Of a stretch of 34,584 nt of DNA, positions 25,287 through 32,292 are shown one piece after another (the first letter of the stretch is position 1; every line of letters starts with the position of its first letter). The stretch covers positions 1 through 34,584 of the forward strand of contig NZ_LVCV01000415.1 in NCBI RefSeq assembly GCF_001647195.1, read 5' to 3'. Source of the stretch: Rhodococcus sp. EPR-157 (GTDB lineage: Bacteria > Actinomycetota > Actinomycetes > Mycobacteriales > Mycobacteriaceae). The notes beneath the pieces are model-generated. The model saw only the letters and a list, made by a program, of their open reading frames with translations. It was not told where the DNA came from and made no database searches. Made by a program: the position numbers and the translations under genes.

Positions 25287-25703
25287 TCACGCACCTCCGC
25301 TGGAAATGTTCACCAGCCAGTTGATCCCGAACTTGTCGGTCAGCATTCCAAACGTGTCACCCCATGGAGCCGCGTTCAGGCCCATGGTGTTCTGCGCGCC
25401 ATCGGCGAGTTTGTCCCAGTATCCGGTGAGCTCGGCTTCGTCTTCGCCGCTCAGTGAGACGGAGATGTTGTCGCCCACGTTCAGGTTCATACTGGCAGGA
25501 GTGTCTGCACCCATCAGTGTCAGGCCCGACGGGGACTCGAGCTGGCCGTGCATGATCTGGTCCTTCTCGGCCGGATCCTCGCTCGCACCGAAATCGGCGA
25601 ACGTGTTGAGGAGGAGTTCACCGCCGAAGACGGTCTGGTAGAACTCCATCGCTTCCCGAGCGTTGCCACGGAAGTTGAGGTACGGATTGAGTCGGGTGGG
25701 CAT
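25287..25703 (-). CDS. VOC/PhnB-like glyoxalase-fold protein
   Basis: 138 residues with GAGGAG before ATG 25703. It has the PhnB-like vicinal oxygen chelate pattern: LNPYLNFRGNAREAMEFYQT, VFGGELLLNTFADFG, DQIMHGQLESPSGLTLMGAD, and the C-terminal APWGDTFGMLTDKFGINWLV. It probably acts as a homodimer. PhnB-like proteins have metal-binding folds but mostly unknown substrates. The gene is upstream of the MFS gene on the same strand with an 80-bp gap. Confidence 0.9.
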   Translation of the reverse strand: MPTRLNPYLNFRGNAREAMEFYQTVFGGELLLNTFADFGASEDPAEKDQIMHGQLESPSGLTLMGADTPASMNLNVGDNISVSLSGEDEAELTGYWDKLADGAQNTMGLNAAPWGDTFGMLTDKFGINWLVNISSGGA

Positions 25704-25768
25704 GGTTCATCTCCTCGTCGACGGGTACGACGACCATCGTAGAGCGTCGGCTACCTGCCCACGGCGGA

Positions 25769-25789
25769 TTGCCCGGTGTGGACGGGCAA
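25769..25789 (-). terminator. Stem-loop terminator candidate after the JmjC gene
   Basis: TTGCCCG (25769-25775) and CGGGCAA (25783-25789) are perfect arms around a 7-base loop. The hairpin lies 25 bp past the stop of the JmjC gene on the minus strand and before the VOC gene. It probably ends the repeat-peptide/JmjC transcript. Confidence 0.5.
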
Positions 25790-25814
25790 GTGTTGTCGAA
25801 CGTGACCTACGCAT

Positions 25815-27095
25815 TCACGAGCGGTGAGCCGCACTGGTCGTCGATGGAACCACGACGCCTTCTCGAAGTAGCCGGCGAACGACGATGACGGCGCTGCTTT
25901 GATCCAGCCCGTCAAGATCTCCAGTCCTGCAGGGCTTTCCGGAATTCAACTGCATGATCGCATCCGAGGCCTCGATCGGGAGCGACACGGTCTTGCTCCG
26001 GAGGCCGAGGTGGACCCTGGACTCGTCGGTGCTGATCCGAGCAACCAGCCCTTGCCGCCAGACGACAGTGCTGTCTGCATCGAGGGAGGACATGAACGAC
26101 ATCGTCCGTAGCGGACTAACCGGTTCCGGACGGGTGATGTCGGCGAGCCGTCGGCCCAAGCGCTCGGCGATCCGGCGGCGGGCCTGCGGCGACGCGCGGA
26201 GATCGTCGAGAACCGACGCGACGTCGTCGAGAACTCGATCCACGTACGGCAGTACCGAGTCGGAATCCGTCAGGTCGAGCCCTGCCGGCAGTGGTTCCCG
26301 AAGCCGCGGTTCGTCCTGCAACAGGCCGAACAACTGGTTCGCGACGTCGTAGCGATTGAATGATGCGACACCGGCGGTCAGGTGAATAGTGTTGTCGCCC
26401 AGCGCTTCTGCCGCGTGAATCCAACCGCGAGGGAGGTACAGGGCGTCGCCCGGCTCCAGTACGGTGTCGAGCAGGGGGGTCTCACTCGCACGGTCCTCGA
26501 CTGCGTCCCGTCGGTCCGACCATGGCTGGTTCGACAGTGGGTGGGTATGGACAGGTGAGTGGAGGACCCATCGCTTCGCTCCGGCGATCTGTAGCACGAA
26601 CACGTCGTGAACGTCGTAGTGCGGCGCAAATCCGGTGGACGATGCAGGCGTGATGTACGCATTGACCTGTGCAGGATGGCCGATGTCATCGACGAGGTCA
26701 CGAACGAAGTCGATCAGCGGGGGCCAGAGGCGGTGCAAGCCCTGAAGGACGAGTGTGTGGCCGTCGGCGAATGCCGACAGCACTGCTGCCGAGTCCAACT
26801 GGTCGGCCATCTCGGCACCGAATCCGCCCGAGGACGTGAACTCCGACTTGTCGAGCAGGGAGCCGTCTTTCGCCATCCGGGCGAACGGCGTTCGGACTCC
26901 GCGGTGCGAGACCAATTCGTCGACCGACGCCGCGGACATCAGGTCGTCGAACGAGCCACGCAGTTCGCGCCCCCGGGAGAGGAGCGGCTTTCGGCCCCAG
27001 TAGTCGTCGACAAAGGTACGCTCGTCGACGGAAATCAGACGACCGAGCGCGGACCGGTATCCCGGTCCGCGCTGGTCAGCGCGATGATCGCTCAA
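25815..27095 (-). CDS. JmjC (cupin_4) 2-oxoglutarate/Fe(II) oxygenase
   Basis: 426 residues. It belongs to the cupin_4/JmjC ribosomal-oxygenase-like family (YcfD, NO66, MINA53), which hydroxylate Arg or His in proteins. The iron triad is visible as H159-x-D161 (FAPHYDVHDVF) and H227 (LPRGWIHAAEAL). Further marks are VNAYITPASSTGFAPH, FVLQIAGAKRWVLH and a C-terminal winged-helix-like dimerisation region from about residue 290. The start is TTG 27095, whose TTGA overlaps the stop of the upstream repeat-peptide gene; no good ribosome site is seen, so translation is probably coupled to that gene. The likely substrate is the repeat peptide itself, with hydroxylation of His, Asn or Asp. This is inferred from the arrangement. 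Confidence 0.88.
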   Translation of the reverse strand: MSDHRADQRGPGYRSALGRLISVDERTFVDDYWGRKPLLSRGRELRGSFDDLMSAASVDELVSHRGVRTPFARMAKDGSLLDKSEFTSSGGFGAEMADQLDSAAVLSAFADGHTLVLQGLHRLWPPLIDFVRDLVDDIGHPAQVNAYITPASSTGFAPHYDVHDVFVLQIAGAKRWVLHSPVHTHPLSNQPWSDRRDAVEDRASETPLLDTVLEPGDALYLPRGWIHAAEALGDNTIHLTAGVASFNRYDVANQLFGLLQDEPRLREPLPAGLDLTDSDSVLPYVDRVLDDVASVLDDLRASPQARRRIAERLGRRLADITRPEPVSPLRTMSFMSSLDADSTVVWRQGLVARISTDESRVHLGLRSKTVSLPIEASDAIMQLNSGKPCRTGDLDGLDQSSAVIVVRRLLREGVVVPSTTSAAHRS

Positions 27096-27346
27096 GCCGT
27101 GCCGTCCGCACCGCCGTCGTGGGCGTTGGGGTTCGAGCCGCCGTCGGCTGGGCCTTCGCCGGGTCCGGCAGCGCCGTCGGCTCCGCCGTCGTGACCGTTG
27201 GGGTTCGAGCCGCCGTCGGCTGGGCCTTCGCCGGGTCCGGCAGCGCCGTCGGCTCCGCCGTCATGGCCGTTGGGGTTCGAGCCGCCGTCGGCTGGTCCTT
27301 CACCGCTGGATCCGCTCGTGGTGATGTCGTCGTCGTTGATGCTCAT
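27092..27346 (-). CDS. 84-aa three-repeat Gly/Asp/Asn peptide, candidate oxygenase substrate
   Basis: 84 residues from ATG 27346 (AAGG nine bases upstream). After a 14-residue leader (MSINDDDITTSGSS) come three tandem repeats of 24 residues, the last cut to 22. Each reads GEGPADGGSNPN followed by GHDGGADGAAGP; copy 3 has AHDGG and ends DGTA. There are no Cys, aromatic or Lys/Arg residues in the repeats, and each has exactly one His. Copies 1 and 2 differ at four DNA positions, all silent third-codon changes, which argues for selection on the protein. The gene overlaps the JmjC oxygenase by 4 nt. It could be the precursor of a ribosomally made, hydroxylated peptide, or a structural acidic repeat protein. 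It has no signal peptide. No family recognised. Confidence 0.75.
   Translation of the reverse strand: MSINDDDITTSGSSGEGPADGGSNPNGHDGGADGAAGPGEGPADGGSNPNGHDGGADGAAGPGEGPADGGSNPNAHDGGADGTA
27095..27304 (-). repeat. Three 72-bp tandem repeats coding the peptide repeats
   Basis: On the minus strand the units run 27304-27233, 27232-27161 and 27160-27095 (66 bp). They are in phase with the reading frame. Copies 1 and 2 are identical except for four silent changes; copy 3 has a few more, including two amino-acid changes near its end. Unit number may vary between strains. Confidence 0.85.
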
Positions 27347-27407
27347 CGAATGCCTTTCGGTCGACGTGTGTGCTGCGAGCAGAGGGCTGCCCTGCTCGGA
27401 CCCTGCA

Positions 27408-27446
27408 TTGACAATTCGCACTGATTTCAAACACTACGATCGTCGT
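27408..27446 (+). promoter_or_regulatory. Promoter of the EVE gene, apparently leaderless
   Basis: TTGACA (27408-27413) and TACGAT (27435-27440) are separated by 21 bp. The ATG at 27447 begins six bases after the -10, where transcription should start. No Shine-Dalgarno sequence precedes the ATG. Leaderless messages are common in actinobacteria. The 100-bp gap is shared with the divergent repeat-peptide gene. Confidence 0.45.
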
Positions 27447-27869
27447 ATGCACACGCGCTCGGTCACTCTCTCGAAACTGGGTGCTTGGGTGATCAAGTGC
27501 AATCCCGCCAAAACCGATCTGACGTCGATGATTGCGACGGGAAAAGCGCAGCAACAGTGGTGTGTGGCCACCAACTACCGGACCGAACTGATGGCGGCAG
27601 GCCAACCTGTCCTGTTCTGGGTAAGCGGTGCTTCGCGTGGACTGTGGGGTGCGGGTCGTATCACCGGCGCACCGATCCGCGGCGCGGTCTGGAAAGTGCC
27701 GACCGATATCGACCTCTTCGCCGACCCGATCGACGCGTCCCGTTTGTCCGCCGTACCTATCCTGGCGTCGATGGAGGTCTTTCGATCGGCGCAGCAATCG
27801 AATCCGTCGTGGGTCAGCAAGCGCGAATGGGCGGCTATCAGGACGTTGCTCCCGATCGAAATGACGTAA
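27447..27869 (+). CDS. EVE-domain (THYN1/YTH-like) protein
   Basis: 140 residues from ATG 27447; the frame is open upstream through the repeat region, but family similarity starts here. The pattern GAWVIKCNPAKTDLTSMIA, WCVATNYRTELMAAGQPVLFW, GLWGAGRITGAPI fits the EVE domain, a PUA-like fold that reads modified bases in DNA or RNA and often occurs beside restriction or defence genes. Here it is divergent from the repeat-peptide/JmjC pair with a 100-bp shared promoter region; a functional link is not shown. An apparent leaderless promoter precedes it. Confidence 0.85.
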   Translation: MHTRSVTLSKLGAWVIKCNPAKTDLTSMIATGKAQQQWCVATNYRTELMAAGQPVLFWVSGASRGLWGAGRITGAPIRGAVWKVPTDIDLFADPIDASRLSAVPILASMEVFRSAQQSNPSWVSKREWAAIRTLLPIEMT

Positions 27870-27956
27870 CCGAGAAGACTGGTGGAACCGATCGGCGGCC
27901 GAGCGCGTCCAATCGAGTATGAAGCCAGACGCTCTCTACCGAATCGGGGTTGTCCG

Positions 27957-28241
27957 ATGACCATCCACGTCGATCACGTAGCGCTCGAACAGGTGTCGGA
28001 CACCTTGAGTAGGACAGCGTCCGATGTCGACGCATTGGCGACACAGATTCCGGCCGAACCCGACGCCGGGGTCGGGAGCGGCCCGCTGTTGGTGATCGTG
28101 TCGCGGTTGCTCGCCAATGCGGGACTTCTGGTCGAGGGTCTTTCTGCGGCAGGAATTGCTGTGCACGAGGCGAATTCGGCCTACCGCGATACGGACCTGG
28201 AGACAGCGGACCGGGTAGCTCTCGAACAGTGGACGCGTTGA
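27957..28241 (+). CDS. EspC-like ESX (type VII) secretion-associated protein
   Basis: 94 residues from ATG 27957. It resembles the EspC/DUF2580 family: helix VDHVALEQVSDTLSRTASDV, a short turn, a second helix around VSRLLANAGLLVEGLSAAG, and a C-terminal tail with Y-R-D-T-D, which fits the Y-x-x-x-D/E type VII export signal. It is one base from the start of the WXG-like gene, so the pair is cotranslated. This is the usual layout of small heterodimer partner plus larger substrate. No ESX core genes (EccC, EccD) are in the window, so secretion would need a machine elsewhere. Confidence 0.7.
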   Translation: MTIHVDHVALEQVSDTLSRTASDVDALATQIPAEPDAGVGSGPLLVIVSRLLANAGLLVEGLSAAGIAVHEANSAYRDTDLETADRVALEQWTR

Positions 28242-28242
28242 C

Positions 28243-29307
28243 ATGGGGATCGACACCAGGATCGACGGAACACCGGAGTCGGTGCACGGTATTGCCGACT
28301 GGGTCGCCCACGCAGTGGCCCCACGTATCGAGGGTGCTGCGGACGCGGTGTACGCCTCCAGGAATGTGGCAGACGCGGGATGGGACGGGCCGGCCAGTGA
28401 TGTATTCGTCCATCGAACATCATCCACTGCAACGGATGTGGACGTCTTCGCCGAGGCAGTGAGCGAGAGCGCCTCTCGGCTGAGCGGGGCGGCAGAGGCG
28501 TTGGCCGCGGCCCTGACCGCGATGGCTGCGGCCAGAGACGCCGCATCGAAGGCGGGTCTTCTCGTGTTGAGAGATTCCATTGCCGTGCCGATCCTCGACG
28601 ACCTATTGCCGGCATTTCGGGCGGCCGAGGACGCGGTCGGGGTTGCGCGGGAACACGAACGGCGGTACGCCCAGGAATTGAAGGACGTCGTCGACGGGCT
28701 CGTCGCCAAGTGGTTCTTCATCGGTGCGGACATGATCGCCGCCGGAGTCGAGGTCGGAACCGCACTGTATTCCAGCATGTTGTCGGCGCGAGCCGAGGAT
28801 CTCGCTGCCCGTGGCCGAGCACTCATCGACTCGGCGATGAATGCCGGCCCGGACATAGCCGCCGCTCGAATTTACGACGATTACGATTGGGGGCGGGAGT
28901 TGACTCGCCGGGCCGACGACTTGACCGAGACCGCTGCGGATCTCGCCGCGCGGGCTCGGTCGATCCCGATCAAAGTCGGCGGCCTTACCGCTGTTGCCGA
29001 GATTGCGTACGACATCTATTCCGGTACCCCCGCCAAGCAGGCCGTGGTGTCGGGAGGTTCGGGCATGCTCGCTACGGTCGCCGCCGGCGCTGTGATCGGG
29101 ACTGTCGTCGGTGGGCCGGTCGGTGCGGCCCTCGGTGCCGGAGTCGGGGCTGTGGCCGGCATCGCTACTTCAGGGATGGTCGACGGGGTATTCGAAGACG
29201 GCTACGAGAGCGTCGGAGACACCATGGCCGACGGCGTCGGTGCAGTACAGGACACGGGTAAGGCGATCGCCGATCTTACGGCCGGCGCGTGGCGGTCCGT
29301 ATTCTGA
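28243..29307 (+). CDS. WXG-like protein with glycine-zipper C-terminus, candidate T7SS effector
   Basis: 354 residues. The N-terminal 120 residues are helical with a W47-x-G49 motif (AGWDGPASDVF), as in WXG100-type proteins. A helical middle follows. The C-terminal 90 residues hold a hydrophobic Gly/Ala run (ATVAAGAVIGTVVGGPVGAA and the stretch after it, to about residue 310) with G-x-x-x-G spacing. Such glycine zippers occur in membrane-inserting toxins of the LXG/WXG type, for instance pore-forming ones. I see no known enzymatic toxin fold. It is coupled to the EspC-like gene. Alternatively it could be an envelope protein unrelated to toxicity. A convergent small membrane protein gene ends 8 bp away. 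Confidence 0.65.
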   Translation: MGIDTRIDGTPESVHGIADWVAHAVAPRIEGAADAVYASRNVADAGWDGPASDVFVHRTSSTATDVDVFAEAVSESASRLSGAAEALAAALTAMAAARDAASKAGLLVLRDSIAVPILDDLLPAFRAAEDAVGVAREHERRYAQELKDVVDGLVAKWFFIGADMIAAGVEVGTALYSSMLSARAEDLAARGRALIDSAMNAGPDIAAARIYDDYDWGRELTRRADDLTETAADLAARARSIPIKVGGLTAVAEIAYDIYSGTPAKQAVVSGGSGMLATVAAGAVIGTVVGGPVGAALGAGVGAVAGIATSGMVDGVFEDGYESVGDTMADGVGAVQDTGKAIADLTAGAWRSVF

Positions 29308-29315
29308 TCTGCGTC

Positions 29316-29621
29316 TTAGGCCTCGTCGGCATCCGTCGTGGTTGCCTCGCCCACGACGGCGGGCCGGGCGAGCGCCCAGCCGCCGAAGATGAGTGCGATG
29401 GCCAGCATGACGAGACCGACCCACAGGTTGGCGATGGTGCCGACGCTCATGTCGACGACGTTGTTGGACGGCGAGGAGTGTGTCTCGCTTCCGAACGCCG
29501 AGGGGAACAGACCTGCCAGCGTCAGCAAGATCCCGTAGATGCCGAGTAGTACTCCGATGACCGATCGGATGTCGAAGAGTCGGGCGACGAGCCCCGGTGT
29601 GTTCTTCTCAGGAGTTGTCAT
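29316..29621 (-). CDS. Small two-helix membrane protein downstream of the symporter
   Basis: 101 residues with two membrane segments, SVIGVLLGIYGILLTLAGLF (about 20-39) and NLWVGLVMLAIALIFGGWAL (about 65-84). Between them is a polar loop (about 25 residues) likely facing outside. It starts 13 bp after the symporter stop and is thus its operon partner. A small membrane gene in this place is frequent next to actinobacterial sodium:solute symporters; it may be an accessory subunit. It also converges within 8 bp of the WXG gene, so an immunity role cannot be excluded but the strand argues against it. Confidence 0.75.
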   Translation of the reverse strand: MTTPEKNTPGLVARLFDIRSVIGVLLGIYGILLTLAGLFPSAFGSETHSSPSNNVVDMSVGTIANLWVGLVMLAIALIFGGWALARPAVVGEATTTDADEA

Positions 29622-29634
29622 GTCCGGATCCCTA

Positions 29635-31341
29635 TCAGTGGAAGACGATGTTGAGTACGACGACGAGGCCCAATGCGAAGCCCGCTAACGGAACCGGGCG
29701 TCGATACCACGGGTTGGTGGCATCCTCGGGGTCGGTGAACATCTCCCGAGGTGTCTCCGAGTAGACGAAGCCGACGAGTTCCTTCGCCGGTTTCGGCTGC
29801 GTAACCATGCTGACGCCGACGCTCACCGCGATGTCCACGACGAAGGCCGCGGAGGCTGCGACGAAGGGCATGCCCTGTCCTGGAAGGTTGATCACTCCGA
29901 CTTCCGACAACACGAACACGAACACTGCTGCCGAGGTTCCGGATACGAGTCCGATCCAACCGGCCGCGGGCGTCATGCGCTTCCAGAACATACCGAGGAT
30001 GAACGTCGCGAACAGAGGTGCGTTGAAGAAGCCGAACAGCGTCTGTAGGTAGTCCATCAAATTGGAGTAGCCCGAGGCGATCAGCGCTGTGAAGATGGCC
30101 ATGATCGTTGCGACGACGGTTGCCACGCGTCCGACGGTGATGTAGTAGCCGTCCTCGCGGTCCTTGACGATGTATTGCTGCCACAGGTCGTAGCTGAAGA
30201 CGGTGTTGAACGCGGAGATGTTCGCCGCCATACCGGCCATGAATGCGGCCATCAATCCGGCGATCGCGACGCCCAGCAACCCGTTGGGCAGAATGTCGCG
30301 CATCATCAACAGCATCGCGTCGTTGTACGTGATGTCGCCGGTACCGTTTTCCTTGAGGTTGATCATGTCGCCGATGGCGGCGGCCGCGATCATGCCGGGA
30401 ACCACGACGACGAAGGGCACCAACATCTTCGGTATCGCACCGATGATCGGCGCGCGCCGGGCCGCCGACATCGAACTCGAGGCCATCGCGCGCTGGACCT
30501 CGACGAAGTTCGTCGTCCAGTAGCCGAACGAGAGCACGAAGCCGAGGCCGAACACGATTCCCACCACCGACAGGATGGGGGAGTCGAATCCGCTGAGTGC
30601 CTGACCTGGCCAGGACGCGAGCTGTTCGCTTGTCGATGCGGTCACGGTGCCGTCGGTGACGGTGGGGACGACCTTCTCCTTCAGTCCGGACCAGCCGCCG
30701 ATCTTGATCAGCCCGATGATAGTCAGCGGGACCAGGGCAGCGAGGATGACGAAGAACTGCAGTACTTCGTTGTAGATCGCTGCCGAGAGTCCGCCGAGGA
30801 CGGTGTACGTCAGAACGAGTGCCGCGGCGACGATCAACGACACCCAGAGCGACCAGCCCAGAAGCACTTTCACCACTGTCGCCAACAGGAACAGGTTGAC
30901 GCCTGCGATGAGGATCTGCGCGACGGCGAAACTGATGGCATTGACGAGATGCGCTCTCGCGTCGAATCGTTTGCGCATGAACTCGGGAACGCTTCGAACT
31001 TTCGAGCCATAGTAGAACGGCATCATCACGACGCCGAGGAACAGCATCGCCGGGATGGCACCGATCCAGTAGTAGTGCATCGTCGCCAGGCCAAGTTGGG
31101 CGCCGTTGGCCGACATGCCCATGATCTCGACGGCGCCGAGGTTGGCGGAGACGAACGCGATGCCGGTGACCCACGCGGGTAACCGACGGCCGGAGAGGAA
31201 GAAGTCGAGACTCGTCGACAACTGTCGACGGGCCACGTATCCGATCCCGAGAACGAACACGAAATATACGGCAATGAGTACGTAGTCCAGCGCGTTCGTG
31301 TTGAACGAAAGCACGCCTTCTGCCGCAAGAGTCGACGTCAC
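29635..31341 (-). CDS. Sodium:solute symporter (SSS/SLC5 family), probable galactose/hexose transporter
   Basis: 568 residues with about 13-14 membrane segments, from GTG 31341 with GGGAGG eight bases upstream. The start LDYVLIAVYFVFVLGIGYVA, FFLSGRRLPAWVTGIAFVSA, NLGAVEIMGMSANGAQLGLA and the later YTVLGGLSAAIYNEVLQFF are typical SSS family motifs, also in vSGLT and SGLT1. It uses the sodium gradient for uptake. Divergent deoR-galT-galK suggests galactose or a related hexose as substrate. The C-terminal part contains AAFMAGMAANISAFNTVFSY, a family region. The 168-bp gap to deoR holds regulatory motifs. Confidence 0.93.
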   Translation of the reverse strand: MTSTLAAEGVLSFNTNALDYVLIAVYFVFVLGIGYVARRQLSTSLDFFLSGRRLPAWVTGIAFVSANLGAVEIMGMSANGAQLGLATMHYYWIGAIPAMLFLGVVMMPFYYGSKVRSVPEFMRKRFDARAHLVNAISFAVAQILIAGVNLFLLATVVKVLLGWSLWVSLIVAAALVLTYTVLGGLSAAIYNEVLQFFVILAALVPLTIIGLIKIGGWSGLKEKVVPTVTDGTVTASTSEQLASWPGQALSGFDSPILSVVGIVFGLGFVLSFGYWTTNFVEVQRAMASSSMSAARRAPIIGAIPKMLVPFVVVVPGMIAAAAIGDMINLKENGTGDITYNDAMLLMMRDILPNGLLGVAIAGLMAAFMAGMAANISAFNTVFSYDLWQQYIVKDREDGYYITVGRVATVVATIMAIFTALIASGYSNLMDYLQTLFGFFNAPLFATFILGMFWKRMTPAAGWIGLVSGTSAAVFVFVLSEVGVINLPGQGMPFVAASAAFVVDIAVSVGVSMVTQPKPAKELVGFVYSETPREMFTDPEDATNPWYRRPVPLAGFALGLVVVLNIVFH

Positions 31342-31360
31342 GCGTCAACCTCCCTGAGTG

Positions 31361-31470
31361 AGTGAGCTGGCTCACTGATGTGAGCGATGTGAACACAAAG
31401 TAACAGGTTCAAACAATTGCGTACATCCGATCCCCTCAAATCGCTCAGGTCTGTTTGGTAATGTTCGATT
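31361..31470. promoter_or_regulatory. Divergent control region of the gal locus with palindrome and DeoR-like half site
   Basis: AGTGAGC-TG-GCTCACT is a perfect 16-bp palindrome at 31361-31376, just upstream of the symporter start. Further on are GTTCAAACAATT (31407-31418) and TGTTTGGTAATGTTCGAT (31452-31469). The latter carries ATGTTCGAT, close to the half site of GlpR-type DeoR regulators, next to the deoR start. Both promoters must lie in this 168 bp. Confidence 0.4.
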
Positions 31471-31509
31471 CATCAAGGCCGTCGTGCCCCGAATCAGAGG
31501 TAGGTGCCA

Positions 31510-32292
31510 ATGCTGGCAGCCGAGCGGCACGCACGGATCACCGCCGCACTCCGCACCGACGGTGCAGTGAAGGTCGTCGAACTCGCCGAGTTGCTCGGCG
31601 TCTCCGAAATGACCATTCGTCGAGATCTGGACGTGCTCGACGACCGCGAAGTTCTGCGCAAGGTTCATGGCGGCGCCATCGCGCGCACCAACCGAGGCGT
31701 CGAACTACCGTCGACCGCGAAGGCCGCCCGGCAGCATGCCGAGAAGGTGGCTATCGGGCGCGCTGCGTTGGGCAGTGTCGAGGACGGGATGACCGTGGCG
31801 ATCAGCGCCGGGACGACCACACTGGAACTCGCACGTCTGCTTCACGGCCGGTCGTCGATCACCGTCGTCACCAATTCCATTTCGATTTTCCAGGAGTTGA
31901 CGGGACACCCCGACGAGCCGAACCCGGTGGTGTACCTGACCGGTGGTTCGCGAACGCCATCCGATGCACTTGTCGGACCGATCGCCAATGCCGCGCTCCA
32001 TTCCTTTCGCGTCGACGCAGTCTTTCTCGGAGTTCATGGCTTCGACATCGAATCCGGATTGACCTCGCCGAATATCGCTGAGGCGGAGACGAATAGAGCT
32101 CTCGTCGCGACGAGTCGTCGACTGTTCGTCCTCGCGGACCACACCAAGTATCGCGAAGTGGGCACCAACGTGTTCGGGCGGATGGCCGACATCGACACAC
32201 TCGTGGTCGACGACGGCCTCGACGCATCCGACCGATCGGCGCTCGCACCGCACGTTCAGAATATTCTCGTAGCCGAGACGGAGAAGGAATGA
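31510..32292 (+). CDS. DeoR-family transcriptional regulator of the gal locus
   Basis: 260 residues from ATG 31510; GTG 31504 is an alternative. AGGTAGG precedes it. The N-terminal winged helix has the classical DeoR signature: ERHARITAALRTDGAVKVVE, LAELLGVSEMTIRRDLDVLD and LRKVHGGAI. The C-terminal sugar-phosphate-sensing domain has ISAGTTTLELARLL, VTNSISIFQELTG, VYLTGGSRTPSDALVGP and FVLADHTKYREVG. It probably represses the locus and is released by a phosphorylated hexose such as galactose 1-phosphate. Its stop overlaps the galT ATG by 4 nt, so it is first in the deoR-galT-galK operon. Confidence 0.92.
   Translation: MLAAERHARITAALRTDGAVKVVELAELLGVSEMTIRRDLDVLDDREVLRKVHGGAIARTNRGVELPSTAKAARQHAEKVAIGRAALGSVEDGMTVAISAGTTTLELARLLHGRSSITVVTNSISIFQELTGHPDEPNPVVYLTGGSRTPSDALVGPIANAALHSFRVDAVFLGVHGFDIESGLTSPNIAEAETNRALVATSRRLFVLADHTKYREVGTNVFGRMADIDTLVVDDGLDASDRSALAPHVQNILVAETEKE

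Noticed and set aside
27095-27304. CRISPR-like array
   Set aside because: The units are contiguous 72-bp repeats without spacers and are in coding phase.
27119-27424. Plus-strand frame with repeats VGVRAAVGWAFAGSGSAVGS
   Set aside because: It is the complement of the 72-bp repeats. The silent-change pattern fits only the minus-strand frame, which also has a start, ribosome site and coupled downstream gene.
29618-31396. 592-codon minus-strand frame overlapping the symporter in another phase
   Set aside because: Arg-rich composition typical of a shifted frame; the symporter frame has membrane segments and family motifs.
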